Notes: a model not told the origin generated them from the letters alone. Positions 37,801-48,562 are shown, numbered from the stretch's first letter. The stretch is 64,000 nt of DNA from Rhynchopus sp. YZ270_cl-10 (GCA_964035575.1 OZ037859.1:682001-746000), one strand, 5' to 3'. A program made the numbers and translations.

Positions 37801-39179
37801 CAGAAGATCTCATCTGCGTTGTGCACGGCGGGGTGCACGTCGAGCACGCTGTTCTGCGTGTTCCTGATGAGGATTTGTCTTCCCTTGTCAAGGACAGCGA
37901 ACTTGTTTCTCTGGAAGAACACTGCAGACGTGAAGAAGCCGCGCTTGATCTCCTCGTACGGCACCTGCTGTCTGTCGGACTTCCCGAGCGGGTACAGCTC
38001 GAAGGACCCACCGTCCTGTGCGTAGTAGAACACAGCCATGTTCTCCTCCTTGCAGTACGACATCGTGTGCGGGGGGTACGTCTGCGTCCGTGCGAGGTTG
38101 ATGAGGGTGAAGCTTGCCTTCGACTCGAAGTTGTAACTTCTCAGCTGGCGCTTTGGGTTGACCCAGTACAGCGTGTCGCCAGAGATCTGCATGGGGGGAC
38201 GCTCCCTCTCCATCTTGAACACAATCATACCCTGGTCGTGTCCTGCTGCGATCAGGTTCTTGTCGGGGTGCACTGCCAGGATCCAGAACCTGTCGTTGTC
38301 TCTGCGCGAGACGTAGATGGCAGACCTGCTCTTCACGTCCCACACACGGATGGATCTGTCCTCACTGTTGCTGACCACGAGGTCCTTGAAGTACTTGACG
38401 CACGACACGTTACCCATATGGCCTGTGAACTGCTCGACCTCGTAGGCACGCACCTCCTCGACTCTCCAGATCCTGATGGACCTGTCGTCGGCACCGGAGA
38501 CGATGAGGGGGAGGGTGGGATGGAAGGAGGCGTAGTTGACACCACGTTCGTGGCCTTCGAGGATGTACTTCACCTGCACGTCGTTCGACCCGAAGATGTC
38601 CTGCGTCACGTTGCCTGCGAAGGTGGACTGGCGGGAGTGTGGCTTCAGGTTCGTGAGGTCCCAGAGGCGCAGCGTCTGGTCCAGCGACGCAGACACCACC
38701 ATGTCACGCACAGGGTGGAACGACGCAGACATGACGTAGTGGTTGTGCCCCGTCAGCACAGACATGCACGACCGTCCCTGCCAGTTCCAAATACGAAGCG
38801 TCTGGTCGTCAGATGACGACACAATCCACGGCAGCCGCTTGTTGAACTCCACCGTCCGGACGTAGTCAAGATGGCCCGTCAGTGTGAAGATACACCGTTT
38901 CAGCCTGTAGTTCCAGATCTTGATTTTCGAGTCATCACCTCCGGACACGAAGAGCGGCTGGTTAGAGTGGAAGTCCACGGAGCGCACTGGCCCTTCGTGC
39001 TCCTGGAATCTGTCTATCAAGGATCCCATCCTGTAGTCCCAGAGCTGGATCTCTCCGGAGTGCAGGGATGCGAGGATCCATGGACGCTTTGGGTGGAAGC
39101 TCAGACCCTTAACACGGTTGGAGCGGGTCTCGAACTTGATGAGGATCGAGTTCTTCGACGACGTGGCATTGGACGCCAT
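34832..39179 (-). CDS. COPA: Coatomer subunit alpha (COPI coat)
   Basis: Structural subunit of the COPI coat acting in Golgi-to-ER and intra-Golgi transport. Four exons (39179-35640, 35486-35424, 35089-35029, 34872-34832) join in frame to 1234 residues, close to the usual 1,220-1,230. The N-terminus has a WD40 propeller (GHLDYVRTVEF..DDQTLRIWNW, ASLDQTLRLWDL, GADDRSIRIWRV), a second propeller and an alpha-solenoid. An Asp/Met/Gly-rich linker (about residues 890-945) and the COPA C-terminal domain follow (TAGQFGRRLLEFNP..LNYDSRNPFETCVAGWVPMYT). The last three small exons complete the C-terminal domain with cysteine pairs (RCSCCD, VICGICC) and end GEFR, matching the family's short basic end. 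The three introns all fall in the final 5% of the coding region. Identification is secure; the small exons are predicted from splice signals and fit to the family. Confidence 0.95.
34873..35028 (-). other. COPA intron 3 (156 bp)
   Basis: Donor AACACTG|GTATGT, acceptor CCAAACAG|GTGTG, phase 1. It contains an F4-like core on the gene strand (GCTACACTAATCC, about 34930-34950). The 41-base last exon encodes VICGICCVGEFR after a split Gly codon. Confidence 0.8.
35090..35423 (-). other. COPA intron 2 (334 bp)
   Basis: Donor TACACG|GTATGC, phase 0; acceptor CCACCACACAG|GGAGCT after a CT-rich tract. It contains a full F2 repeat (35141-35309). The same arrangement of F2, pyrimidine tract and CACAG recurs upstream of the COPA start at 39235-39403. 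Confidence 0.82.
35141..35309 (-). repeat. F2 repeat in COPA intron 2
   Basis: On + the end GAAAGCGAAGTTGAT (35141-) and the block CACTCCGTGGGCTATCGAAC followed by CCCGGAGTGTT, then GAGTTGCTGAGAGGGAAACT and GTAAACAG, match 39293-39403. About 35 extra bases lie between the halves in this copy. Confidence 0.85.
35487..35639 (-). other. COPA intron 1 (153 bp)
   Basis: Donor GACACG|GTATGC, acceptor TTCACACACAG|TTGAAC, phase 0. It contains a perfect 10-bp inverted repeat (35553-35562 / 35575-35584) with a 12-base loop. Confidence 0.88.
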
Positions 39180-39234
39180 GTTCTTTTTCTCCCCTTACTT
39201 CCCGAGGAACAAAACCTCCCTCACGATATGTTTC

Positions 39235-39290
39235 CTGTGGAGGGGTGTGGCTGGGTGTTGTGGCAGTGTAGGGGAGGGTGGCAAAAAGAG
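39235..39290 (-). promoter_or_regulatory. Pyrimidine tract and CACAG before COPA start
   Basis: On the gene strand a C/A/T-rich stretch ends CCCCTCCACAG|GAAAC, about 55 bases before the ATG. The preceding F2 repeat makes the site look like the end of COPA intron 2. Either a 5' UTR intron or a trans-splice acceptor. Confidence 0.5.
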
Positions 39291-39292
39291 AA

Positions 39293-39403
39293 AAGCGAAG
39301 TTGATAGCGCAAACGCCTCTAGGAAGCAGGCACCGACACTCCACGGGTTATCGAACCCCGGCGTATTACATTTGGGAGTTGCTGACAAGGAAACTGTAAG
39401 CAG
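39293..39403 (-). repeat. F2 repeat upstream of COPA
   Basis: On +: AAGCGAAGTTGATAGCGCAA..ACGCCTC, CACTCCACGGGTTATCGAAC, CCCGGCGTATTACATTTGGG, then GAAACTGTAAGCAG. It matches COPA intron 2 in the same orientation. Confidence 0.85.
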
Positions 39404-40179
39404 AGAAAAAAAAAGGTATATGTGGGGTGGGGGGTCTTTTGGTTTGCCACGTCGCTTGTTCCCTCACTCACACATCAGAGAGACAGCGTCACTCTACACC
39501 ACTCGTGATTTGCCTCCCGTTTATGAAGCATGTTCCATAATTCTTGCTGCACGTGGGGTGAAGGGGTGGGAAGGGGGGGGCACAGCTGTTCCCAGATTAA
39601 ACAGAGGTGACGGAGTAGGAGCACAGTCCCAACCAAAAGATTTTTCCACCTCTTTTGCGGGCAAAAAAAAAACAAAAGTAGTGAAATTGACATAAAGTAC
39701 ATAGCTGAGGGTGGGTAACGAAACCATCAGGGGGAGGGAGGGGATGGACACTTCCTCCAAAACATAAAAAAAGACTTATTTTGACGTAGCAGATGCTGCT
39801 TGATTGGATAAAACTGGGCAAAACAAAAAGAAAACTTGAAAGACAAATGTGCCTCACTTGCACACATCTATCAAAAAAACCAAAGTGAAAAGTTAGTAAG
39901 ATGACCTAACCTCACGGTGCTTTAAATTAGGTAAACAATGATCTGCCCGTCTTCACCCTCCTCCACTCTCCATCGCAGTGCCATCACAGCAATCGAAAGT
40001 GGGGTGGTTTTTTTTCTTCAAAAATTTCAAATTAAATAAAGGGAAGTTGAAAAGTGCCTATAAAAAAAGGCGCATCTGATCTGCGCATGTTTGACACGGA
40101 TACTCTAAATAAATACAGCAAACTTGATAGACGAGTGAACCGCACAAAACACCCAAACAAACAAAAGAGAAAAAAAAGA

Positions 40180-40276
40180 GAAGTTGAAAGTACAAACGCC
40201 TCACCGTTCATCAGCGGACGCAAGACACTGCTTCTCCGGGTTATCGAACCCCAAAGAGCACTTCATTGGCATGCAC
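40180..40276 (-). repeat. F2 repeat
   Basis: On +: AAGTTGAAAGTACAAACGCC, TCACCGTTCATCAGCGGACG, CTCCGGGTTATCGAACCCC and AAAGAGCACTTCATTGGCAT. Its first half matches 3815-3870; its second half matches PP2A intron 1 (56405-56462). Confidence 0.8.
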
Positions 40277-41257
40277 AAAAAAAAATAGAAAGTGATCAAA
40301 AGGAAACCTATCTCACCAAGAGGGGAAGGGGGGAAGGGGGGGAGGGACAGAACACATTTTTTTCATAATTGGTATTGCCTGGGGGGGTTTAAAAAAACAC
40401 AAAAAAAACACGGAAATTTGCAAGATTGCACACACAGATCCACATGAATACTACAAAAAATGGAGTCTTTTCACACCATTTGTATGCAAACAATCTCTGT
40501 GTTCTGTGGATAAGGCGTGGGAACAAGGTGTATTGGGTTGATTGTGGCTAATCCTTGTAAGTGTAGCCTTGACTTAATTAACACGGAATACCTAGGCAAA
40601 CTGCACTGAAACACACACACGACAGTTAACAAATACACGATACCCTTTTTTGATGCAAATCTCAATTCTCTGTTCCTGGCGTTGTCAAAGAAAACGATGG
40701 AAGGAGTGTTCGTTAAAAGAAAAGAATTTGAAGGAATGAATGTGCATCACTGTGCATATCACATCTTATCGTAATCTTAAACTGAGACGCAACAGTGCAG
40801 GGCAAAACAGGGACGCAACCCCGCTCATGAATAATGTGTTCTTCGGACCAACTGATAGCTGGTAGAGTAGCTCTGTCAATAGGGGGAGGACGATGCATAT
40901 AAATTTGAATATATTGGGTGAGACTGTCGGTGCAAAATTTCTCTGCGTCCGCAGGCACGCGCACACAGAACACCAATATAATCAATTCTACATACTTTCT
41001 ATTGAAGAGAAAGTACACCAATAGAAGAAAAAAGAAAAAAATGGGCGCTTGAAAGACGAAGACCGCCTCTCGTGCACAAATGTAAAGGGGATTTGGTAAG
41101 ATAGGTATGAATCACAATACTTTTTTTTTTTGTCGACAAACCCTAAAAATAGAGATTTTACAACCTAAAAGAACCAACGCTCATCAGGCTCATTTATCTA
41201 TTAAAAACACACAATCGAAGCTGTCGGAAACTGGGCATCCGGGGCTTCAAAAAAAAA

Positions 41258-41330
41258 TCTTGACTTGAAATACAACAGCCCGCTCGTGACAGTGTACCTT
41301 GGTACAATGACCGGTGTACCGGTCATGTAC
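41258..41330 (-). repeat. F5 repeat, copy 2 (longest)
   Basis: On +: TTGACTTGAAATACAACAGC then CCGCTCGTGACAGTGTACCT, ending in nested inverted repeats TGTACC-TT-GGTACA and GACCGGT-GT-ACCGGTC. Confidence 0.85.
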
Positions 41331-42297
41331 AAAAAAGGGGGGGGGGAGAAATAAGGCAACTCCTTTTAGTCAAACTTTCTACTAACCTGTAAGCAGGCTT
41401 TTGGCAGGGTCTAGGGGGTACATTGTACCCCCTAGAAAAATTATCAGGATTTTTGGAGGTCCTGAAGGTTGTCAAAAATGGTAAAAACGGCAAAAAAAAG
41501 AATGGTAGGATTTTTGGGGGTCTTGGGGTTCTGTGTACCCAAGGATCAAAAAAAACAAAATTCCTAGCTAAAAGCCCTGGTAATAAAGAAAAGAAAGAAA
41601 AGGGCAACAAGTCTGGCCTTCAGGGGCTCTGGAAATTAAAATTCGTGCATGACATTATCTCAAAAAAAAAAAAAAATCAACCATGTCAATAGCTAGGTTG
41701 CAGATTGCTCTCTAACAGAGCTGAGAGGGGTTTGTGACCAAGGAACGAAGTGTTTTGTTTTGTATTTGTTTTTGTTGCTTTTTTGAAAGAGTTCTTGGAC
41801 AAACATTCTTGATATACCGCAAACGCAAAATCATGGGCAGTAACGAAGGTCCAATTCTGAGAAAAAAAAAATCGAAAAGGGCCCGAATATACTCCACATA
41901 TTTTACGCTTATAGTAATTGAAAGGGAGAAAAAAAAAATGCGTGTTCACAGCTGTCGCAGGTACAGTCAAGTGTAGCTGACCACGTAAAGCTGACGTCAC
42001 TATCCACGTGAGCTCTCAAGGAGGACTCGGGGCGTGGAGTATTGGACGTATCGCTAATTTTTTGGAACAAAGGCTAACGATGGCAGCACCGGCCATGTCT
42101 CAACCCGAGACTGACCGCAAGCTGTTGGGGAAGGTGGTCTCAGCCTATGTGAAATAGCCGGAAGTGGAGAAAGGGAAGGGGGAAAAGGGGGGAAAAAAGG
42201 GGGAAATAACCAATACATGAACGATGCTCTGACCTCACACACAAGGTCGCATCTGAACAAAAAGAGCATTTTTTTTAAGACCAGTATTCAAATATTA

Positions 42298-42328
42298 GAA
42301 CCTAAGCCTCTCGTGTTAGTCACCTTTT
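42298..42328 (-). repeat. F1 repeat
   Basis: On +: GAACCTAAGCCTCTCGTG then TTAGTCACCTTTT, downstream of the transporter stop. One of the best matches to the family consensus. Confidence 0.8.
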
Positions 42329-42486
42329 AAAAGGGTTTAAAAGATGACTAGTTTAAAAAGGGTGGCGTTGATAGTTCATCTGGGGACGCAGGTGCTGAAA
42401 CATGATGGATGTGCAGAAAACAGTCTCTGCGTAACAACAGTACATCCCCCAGCACTGCGTGGGGTGCGACCTCCGCTCCGATGTGA

Positions 42487-44240
42487 CTATTCAACCTTTT
42501 CGCAGTCGTTCAGCCGAGCATTGCTCGATACCGTTTTGTAGTCACCTTCGCGTTCGAATAGAGCGGACACTTCTTCCAGAGTCAGTCCTTGGGTTTCTGT
42601 GTAGGTTGTGTGGTATAAAGTGCCCCAGATGGTCACTCACGGCATTACCTCAGCAAAAAAGTAGTAAAAAAAAAGAACCCACGTGTACCACGGCGTTTTG
42701 TTATCGTCGCACTCACGTGCAGCGGTGGAGGATTTGACAACCGCAGACCTCCCTGCGAGGGGAGAAGTCCAGAAAGAAGGTCTCACCATCGAAGGTGAGG
42801 GAACTGGGGGAGAAGGTCACGAACCTGAACACCGTGCTTAGCACGTTGAAACAAAAAAGTAGGGGGTGAAAGATCCCACATACCTGGCATGTACTTCTTC
42901 AAGACGAAGAACCCCACCAAACAGAAGACACCGTACAGCCAGAACACAGTGTCCGGGTGGTCCTTCGGCTTGTCCCGGTTGGTGCTCATAGCCTCCGATA
43001 CTGTCAAAAAGGTGACCGACACAACGAACGAAGACAGCCAATTCACGCATGTGGAGAACGAGATGCAGAACGACCGTGCGTACAGCGGGTAGATCTCAGC
43101 GTTCAGCACCCAGGGGATCGGTGCCATCCCCATCCCAAATACAAGCAGGTACCCACACATCACCCCTGCAGCCAGACCCTGGCTTGGAGAGATCACAAAG
43201 ATACCCCCCAGAGCACCCAACGTGAGGACACACCCCGCAAGCGACGAGAGCAGCAGACTCTTGCGCCCCACCCTGTCGATGATCAGCATCCCCAGGAAGT
43301 TCCCTACCATCTGCGCAAACGCAACAACAGCTGAAAGGCAGATCGCAATAACGTTCTTGTGGTCAAAGGGCGACAGGTCGTTGTTCCCGTTCGAGTTCTG
43401 CAGAATCGTTGACGAGTAGTACATGAGGGTGTTGATACCAGAGAGCTGCTGCAGCGCCTGCAGACCTGACCCCAGAATGAGCGCCCTTTGGACAGGCTTG
43501 TCGCGCATGAGTTCGCTCCACCCAAAGCCCTGGTCCTCCTGCTGGATGGAGGCAATCATCTCTGCAAGCTCGTCTTCGATATCTTCGTCTCTGATCTTCA
43601 GCAGGCAGGCACGAGCCTCGTCGATCTTGCCTTTGCTCACCAACCAACGCGGGGACTCAGGGAGGAAGAGGAAACCCACAAACATGATGAACCCAGGTGC
43701 ACCACCGATGGCAAGCATGTAACGCCATCCATGCGGTGTCTTGGCAACGTCAAAGGCACACGCCACAAGCGAGGCCACGACCTGCCCACCCACAATGCAG
43801 GTGTTGTTCACGGTGATAAGCCGACCGCGCATCTCAGGAGGCGACACTTCTGCAATGTACATCGGCACAGTCGTGGCAGCAAACCCTATCGCGATGCCGA
43901 CTAGCGTGCGTCCAACGATCAACACAGACAGATCCGGCGACAGTGCCATGACGGCACACGAAATGACAAACAACGCTGCAGCAATGAGGTTCACCATACG
44001 CCTGCCCAACGTGTTGTTCAGACGTCCACACAGCACACACCCCAACGCCGCACCGGCAGTGGTGGCACTGACAACAAACTCGTGGTAAAGGCTCGACAGG
44101 TTCAGCCCGTCCACCACAGGATATTCACGCTTATCGCTTTGGATTTGGACCATCGCACCCGACACAACACCAGTGTCATACCCGAACAAAGCACCTCCCA
44201 CGGAGGCGATGAAAACCAGCACATACATGAATCCGTTCAT
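42487..44240 (-). CDS. MFS sugar/polyol transporter (SLC2-like)
   Basis: Plasma- or organelle-membrane carrier, probably a proton-coupled sugar or inositol symporter. Two exons (44240-42884, 42596-42487) give 488 residues, a normal length. Family motifs appear in order: GALFGYDTGVVSGAM in helix 1, LGRRMV, YIAEVSPPEMRGR, PESPRWLVSKG, GLQALQQLSGINTLMYYSST, DRVGRKSL, and PIPWVLNAEIYPLYARS. The second exon supplies the conserved ETQGLTLEEV (PETKG motif), split by the intron after the first base of its Glu codon. This confirms the splice junction. Twelve helices are expected. Substrate cannot be read from sequence; the QQLSGIN and EIYP motifs are shared by glucose and inositol carriers. Confidence 0.93.
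42597..42883 (-). other. Transporter intron (287 bp)
   Basis: Donor ATGCCAG|GTATGT, acceptor CCTACACAG|AAACCC, phase 1. Junction confirmed by restoring the PETKG-type motif. Confidence 0.93.
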
Positions 44241-44277
44241 TTTATTATCTGGCTCCTGTTTTTGTGAGGATTTTGAC

Positions 44278-44292
44278 CTGAAAAAAAAAAAG
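44278..44292 (-). promoter_or_regulatory. T-tract and CAG before transporter start
   Basis: On the gene strand TTTTTTTTTTCAG|GTCAAAATCC lies about 40 bases before the ATG. Possible trans-splice or 5' UTR intron acceptor. Confidence 0.4.
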
Positions 44293-44742
44293 GAATAGTT
44301 ATCGATGCACTACGCACGATGCCAGCCATCTGGACGAAAGCAGAAGTACCCTGCGGCCAACAGAAGGTGTAAAGGAAGCCTAAGACAATAGAGCATAAGG
44401 TGGTATCCTTTTTTTTTTGTGTTAGCACAACCAGCGCAAAAAAAACCTATTTCACCCTGTGCTCGGAAAGAAAACCCACCCTCTCAGCCCCACACCTACC
44501 GTGGTAGCACCCTTCCCTCCCTTCCCCTCCCCCTCCCCCCATCCTACTTCACGTCGCGGAATCAATTCGGCAACCCCAAACTATTTTTTGAACTCGAAAC
44601 AAAAAGGGAACCGTGTTACATTCTTCGCTTACAGCGGTGTACAAATTCTTTGTGTGGCCCGCCTCTCTCCTCAGAGCCCCTCACCGCGACAGATACGTAA
44701 AACGAGATAATTTCACAGAGAAAAAAAAACGAAAAATTTATA

Positions 44743-44774
44743 TGATCCTAAGCCTCTCCTACTTCACCTTGATC
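44743..44774 (-). repeat. F1 repeat
   Basis: On +: GATCCTAAGCCTCTCCTACT then TCACCTTGATC. It is close to 48786-48820 (both have TACTTCACCTTGA). Confidence 0.75.
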
Positions 44775-44955
44775 AAAAAAAAATGCAGTAGATATACAAA
44801 ACCTTTGCACTACATATCATGCGATTTTTTCCGCATCACCCCCTCACTCCCCTCACCATTGAACGCACAACCCGGGGATAGCTAAACCCCCTCCGCATAG
44901 AAGACGTTCCCGCGCTTCTGCTGTACTGTACTGTACTGTACTGTGCATTGTTACA

Positions 44956-46011
44956 TTACTGCACCTCTTCGTAAGAGGTGCAGACACCACCTCTGCTGTC
45001 CAGTGCACTGATGCGTTCGTGGGTGATGGGGGGGATGAACCCTAGGGGGATGTTGTTGCCGCCGTATTTGACGAAGACTTCGTAGCAAGGCTGTGCACCT
45101 CTGCATGCGAGGGAGGTGGGGGGGTCTGTCTTGGAGCAGCCGACAGGGCTTCTGCCGCGGTTGCATTGGTGGTTGGTAGGGTCGCGGAAGTCCTTGCGGA
45201 GGTATGCAGGCTGCAGCGATGCGATGTTGGAGTTGCTTGCAAGCAGCGCCGAGGAGACACCCACCTCACACTGCTGGATCTGCTCATTGCGCGTCCCATC
45301 ACACCAACACTTCGACGCAATAATCTCCGCCGCAACCGAATCAGCATACCACATCCACGACTGCACATGAGGCTGCTTCTCAAAACAATTAATCACCGGC
45401 CCCGTCAAATGCACATCATTAAACTCTTGAAACACATTCTCAAACTTATTCAGCCATCCCGTAACATACGGCCCCCGCGCGCTGCAGTTAATCAACGCAA
45501 ACTTAGAGTACGTATCTTTATTCGCGCGCACCACATTACCCTGCGTGCACAGATCGGTCATCGCCATGGGTACCTTCTTGATGAGCACCTTGGTTGGGTA
45601 CATCTCTGCCTTCTCGACAAGCTCAGGGGGTGCCACAGTGTCGCCAACGATGTTGAACAGGAAGGTCACCTGGCTCTCATTTGCGAGCAGGTCTGGTGTG
45701 AGGCCGTGGTTCACGAAGAAGACAAGATTGCTTGTACACTGGTCCATCTGCGCCTGACGTCCACCGGACCCCCTGCAATAGCACATCGCCTCCGTACAGA
45801 GCGTCAGACCACTGTCGTCCACCCCCACCTCCCCACCCTGTCCATGCTTCATCGATGTCGAACATCCACAAAGCCTGTCCCGAAAAGCGCATTTGCTCCA
45901 CTGCTTCAAAGGCTCCCCAAGCTTGTCAGGGCGGTAGTAAATATACGACACTAAAGTGCCTCCATCGCATACTCCGGTGCAGAGCAAAAGGGCCAGCACA
46001 ACCAGCTTCAT
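44956..46011 (-). CDS. Secreted glycosyltransferase-like protein
   Basis: 351 residues starting at MKLVVLALLLCTGVCDG, a signal peptide. An upstream in-frame Met would place translated CT-repeat before it and is unlikely, because an AG acceptor lies between. The segment LVFFVNHG, FLFNIVGD, then VVRANKDTYSKFALINCSAR, GPYVTGWLNKFENVFQEFND and LTGPVINCFEKQPHVQSW resembles a group of eukaryotic and bacterial glycosyltransferase-like proteins with an N-S-x-R-G-P..V-G..I-x-C..H-V-Q-S signature; this is recalled resemblance. A DxD metal motif is not evident, so activity is uncertain. Many cysteines fit an extracytoplasmic protein. It probably acts in the secretory pathway or outside the cell. No coding intron is seen. 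Confidence 0.75.
   Translation of the reverse strand: MKLVVLALLLCTGVCDGGTLVSYIYYRPDKLGEPLKQWSKCAFRDRLCGCSTSMKHGQGGEVGVDDSGLTLCTEAMCYCRGSGGRQAQMDQCTSNLVFFVNHGLTPDLLANESQVTFLFNIVGDTVAPPELVEKAEMYPTKVLIKKVPMAMTDLCTQGNVVRANKDTYSKFALINCSARGPYVTGWLNKFENVFQEFNDVHLTGPVINCFEKQPHVQSWMWYADSVAAEIIASKCWCDGTRNEQIQQCEVGVSSALLASNSNIASLQPAYLRKDFRDPTNHQCNRGRSPVGCSKTDPPTSLACRGAQPCYEVFVKYGGNNIPLGFIPPITHERISALDSRGGVCTSYEEVQ
44959..44983. repeat. Perfect 11-bp inverted repeat at the end of the coding region
   Basis: CTGCACCTCTT-CGT-AAGAGGTGCAG on +, immediately inside the stop codon of the glycosyltransferase-like gene. In RNA it would form a strong hairpin that includes the last seven sense codons. Confidence 0.85.
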
Positions 46012-46690
46012 TTCAAACTTTTTTCTTCCTCTGAAAGGATGGATAAAGGGAGAGAGAGAGAGAGAGAGAGAGAGAGTTAAAGAGCAGCAATGCACCCTTT
46101 CAATGCGTCGATTATCGGGTTGACACCCTAAGCCTGTGTTTCACTGCTTTGATTCATGTTTCGATGTGAATGGCGAACTCGAATGAGAAAAGGTGACCTA
46201 CAAGCAGTGCAAAAAAACACTGGGCGCAGGCACCGGGTACTCATGGTACACCCCTTTCCTTTCCCCATCCCCTCCCCCAAACCTAGACCCACGGTAACTG
46301 TACTGCCATGCTTTCGCACCGAATATCATCGAGCAAGCTTATACCCTTACGCTCAACGTGGTATTTCTGTCTGCGACGGTCAGAGTTGAAACTTCATCTG
46401 TGGAAGTGGCAGAGTTACATCCACAACACTTTCCATCCAGAAGAACAGAACAGCGCCGAGAGGATGCAATCACACAACGTCCACACCCCTCTAACCTCTC
46501 CCCTCCCCACCCCACGACGTGTAGTGCTTCATCTTCAAAGAAGAACGCTCCAGACTCATAACATAGTACGAATCGAGCAGCAATACACCATACCCTCTCC
46601 TCACCGCCCACATCGCTCCAACGAAAGCAAAAAAAAAAACCCCCCCACTTTGTTTTCTATAACACACCCTTCAAGAGATCCATTTTTATC
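46012..46690. other. Spacer, no gene seen
   Basis: (GA)n run at about 46051-46076, which is a CT tract on the gene strand. Partial CCTAAGCC-like sequence near 46127. No supported coding region on either strand. Confidence 0.6.
46031..46078 (-). promoter_or_regulatory. Long CT tract and CAG before a start codon
   Basis: On the gene strand a (CT)n run continues into CCTTTATCCATCCTTTCAG|AGG, about 20 bases before the ATG at 46011. A strong 3' splice-site layout for cis- or trans-splicing. Confidence 0.6.
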
Positions 46691-47626
46691 TCAACCAATC
46701 TCAACCCTCCCTTCCTCCTCCCAACCATCTACGAAGCGGTCCCAGTATTGCGCGGTGCTTGGGGAAGGTGTGGGAAGGGGAGGGGGGAGGGTTTGCACAT
46801 CCATGCTGGTTGCGGTGGTGGGGAACCATCGCTTTGGTGTTGAATGAGTGGGTTCATGAGGCCTCCGTTTGCGTACGGTCTTGACAACAATGTCGTTTAC
46901 ACTAATTTCCGCTTGCCGTTCCTCTGCCTCAAGACGCATCCGTTCTTTCTTCCGTTCTTCTGCTTCTGCCGCATCGCGCGCTTCTTGCGCTAACGCTGCC
47001 TGCTCTGCAGCGTGCTTTCTATTCTCTTCTCTAATCTTCTCTGCAGCAGCCTCATGTACCCGAGCACGTTCCGCTTCTTCTTCTTTCCGTCTATTCGCCG
47101 CATCGATCTTCTCGCTCGGCCGCAACCCTTCCTGTTGCTGCACCTCGCGAAGCGGCTGTGGTGGAGGTGCCCCAGGATCCATCGTCCTTGGATCTAATGG
47201 GGTCAGACCTAACGCAGTTCTGCAGATGTTTAATGGGGACATGAGTTTGGCCATGTCAAATTTGGAGACGTTGAGGGGTGAGTCATCGAAGAGGAGGATG
47301 ATGTCGGGTTCGGGAGGGGTGAGGCGGAAGGTGAGCTCGTAGGCCATCTGGAGACGGACGCGGGTTTTGCGGTATTCAATGGAGCGGATCTCATCGAAGC
47401 GGAGAAGTTTGATCATCTTTCCTGTGAGGGCACCACATAAGCAGAGGTTAAGACGGGAGATGACAAGTGCTAAACGCGCCTCTCTATCCCTCTTGCACAC
47501 CCTAATATAAACAATACTCGGACTCGTAAACTTCGCCGCCAACTCCGAAGAAATCTCCAACGGATCGTGCTTGACAGTTTTCGCAGCCTCAACCAGTTGT
47601 TTTCGTTCGCTGCTTGTTACACTCAT
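46691..47626 (-). CDS. PH-like domain plus coiled-coil protein, unidentified
   Basis: 311 residues from MSVTSSERKQLVEAAKTV. Residues about 25-130 (SPSIVYIRVCKRDREARLAL, LCLCGALTGKMIKLLRFDEI, IEYRKTRVRLQMAYELTFRL) have the alternating strands of a PH-like fold. Residues about 170-250 are a charged coiled coil of Glu, Arg and Ala (EEEAERARVHEAAAEKIREE). The C-terminus is Pro/Thr-rich. There is no signal peptide or membrane helix, so it is probably cytoplasmic or cytoskeletal. Frame extension upstream of this Met is translated homopolymer and is not used. No intron is seen. No named family is recognised. Confidence 0.7.
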   Translation of the reverse strand: MSVTSSERKQLVEAAKTVKHDPLEISSELAAKFTSPSIVYIRVCKRDREARLALVISRLNLCLCGALTGKMIKLLRFDEIRSIEYRKTRVRLQMAYELTFRLTPPEPDIILLFDDSPLNVSKFDMAKLMSPLNICRTALGLTPLDPRTMDPGAPPPQPLREVQQQEGLRPSEKIDAANRRKEEEAERARVHEAAAEKIREENRKHAAEQAALAQEARDAAEAEERKKERMRLEAEERQAEISVNDIVVKTVRKRRPHEPTHSTPKRWFPTTATSMDVQTLPPPLPTPSPSTAQYWDRFVDGWEEEGRVEIG

Positions 47627-48562
47627 TTTTTTTTTTTTGAAGGAAAAAAAAAAAGAGGAAAAAAAAAGATTGTTCGATGCCTCGCGTCGCCTTGAAGTGA
47701 AGCTGCTTGAATTCCCAGGGAGGGGGAAGGGGGGTTGGTAAAAAAGAATGTGGGGTAGGCAGGAGAGTACTATTTTTGTTGTTTTTTCATCTGCTCCAGA
47801 GAAGCCAAAAAAAAAAAGCTCGAAAAAAATGGTGTTGTTATTGATGCAGGTACACCTCCGACTGACCCACGTACGATGCCAGCCCCAGATGAAAGAGAAA
47901 AAAAAGAGGGGAAGGGGGGTGGTGAGAAGCATGTGAAAAAAAGTGTTCAGTGTGGCTGTCGTTCAGACAGTCTTCACTTTTTTTTGCCCAGTTTTTCTTA
48001 CTATATCTCAAGGAAAATGAAGTTGAAGGTACAAAAAAAAAGGGTCCTGCAAAAATAAAGAATACTTGAAAGAAAAATTCCAAAAAAAGATGAAAAAGAA
48101 CAACACCAGCCTCACGTAGCTAAAGGGATTTTCTGTAAAGAGTCCCAAAATGGGGTAAGGTGAGAACAACTTTTGTGGGAAATTTACTTTTTGTGTTGTT
48201 TATTTTCTCTGTTCAATCGTAGAGATACGCGCAGGAGGTGCAGTCATTCAAAAAAAGAGAGGGAAAAAAACGAAACTAAAAAGTTTGTTTTTTTCCCCCT
48301 CTATCAGCTCCCCCCTTCCGACATCCTTGTCAGTTCGATCTGTTTTGCTCTTTAAGTTTAACGACGGGCTTCTGTTTTTCTTAAGTTGTACCTCAGAACT
48401 ATGAAAAATAGAAGGCAAAAAAAAAATATATTTTGGCGGGAAAGCCATTTTCAAGAACACTGGTGGCAAGGGCAGAGAGCAAACAAATGGGCAAAAACAA
48501 AAAAAAAAAACAAAAAACAAAAAAAAACAAAACTATCAAATAACGTGCATGTGAAACTCTAT
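47627..48562. other. Spacer between kinesin and PH-like gene
   Basis: No gene is seen. AT-rich with many A runs. Presumably kinesin 3' UTR and the leader of the PH-like gene. Confidence 0.6.

Larger units (their letters stand above)
39180..42486. other. 3.3-kb spacer upstream of COPA, repeat-rich, no gene seen
   Basis: It holds two F2 copies, an F5 copy, an F1 copy, a weak F1-like sequence (39895-39930) and a perfect palindrome at about 41408-41432 (CTAGGGGGTAC-ATT-GTACCCCCTAG). The remainder is A/T runs without coding features on either strand. Confidence 0.6.
44241..44955. other. Spacer, no gene seen
   Basis: A/T runs, one F1 copy (44743-44774) and a short CTGTA tandem (about 44921-44943). 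The minus-strand tract TTTTTTTCAG at 44278-44292 precedes the transporter start. Confidence 0.6.

Noticed and set aside
36120-38816. 898-codon open frame on the + strand
   Set aside because: It is antisense to COPA in a codon-biased GC-rich exon, with Val/Leu/His/Arg-rich low-information sequence and no domain. It is a compositional shadow.
39340-39365. tRNA-like B box in the F2 repeat (GGGTTCGATAACCC on minus)
   Set aside because: It is part of a short inverted repeat; no acceptor stem, anticodon arm or A box can be fitted around it, so no tRNA or tRNA-derived SINE is claimed.
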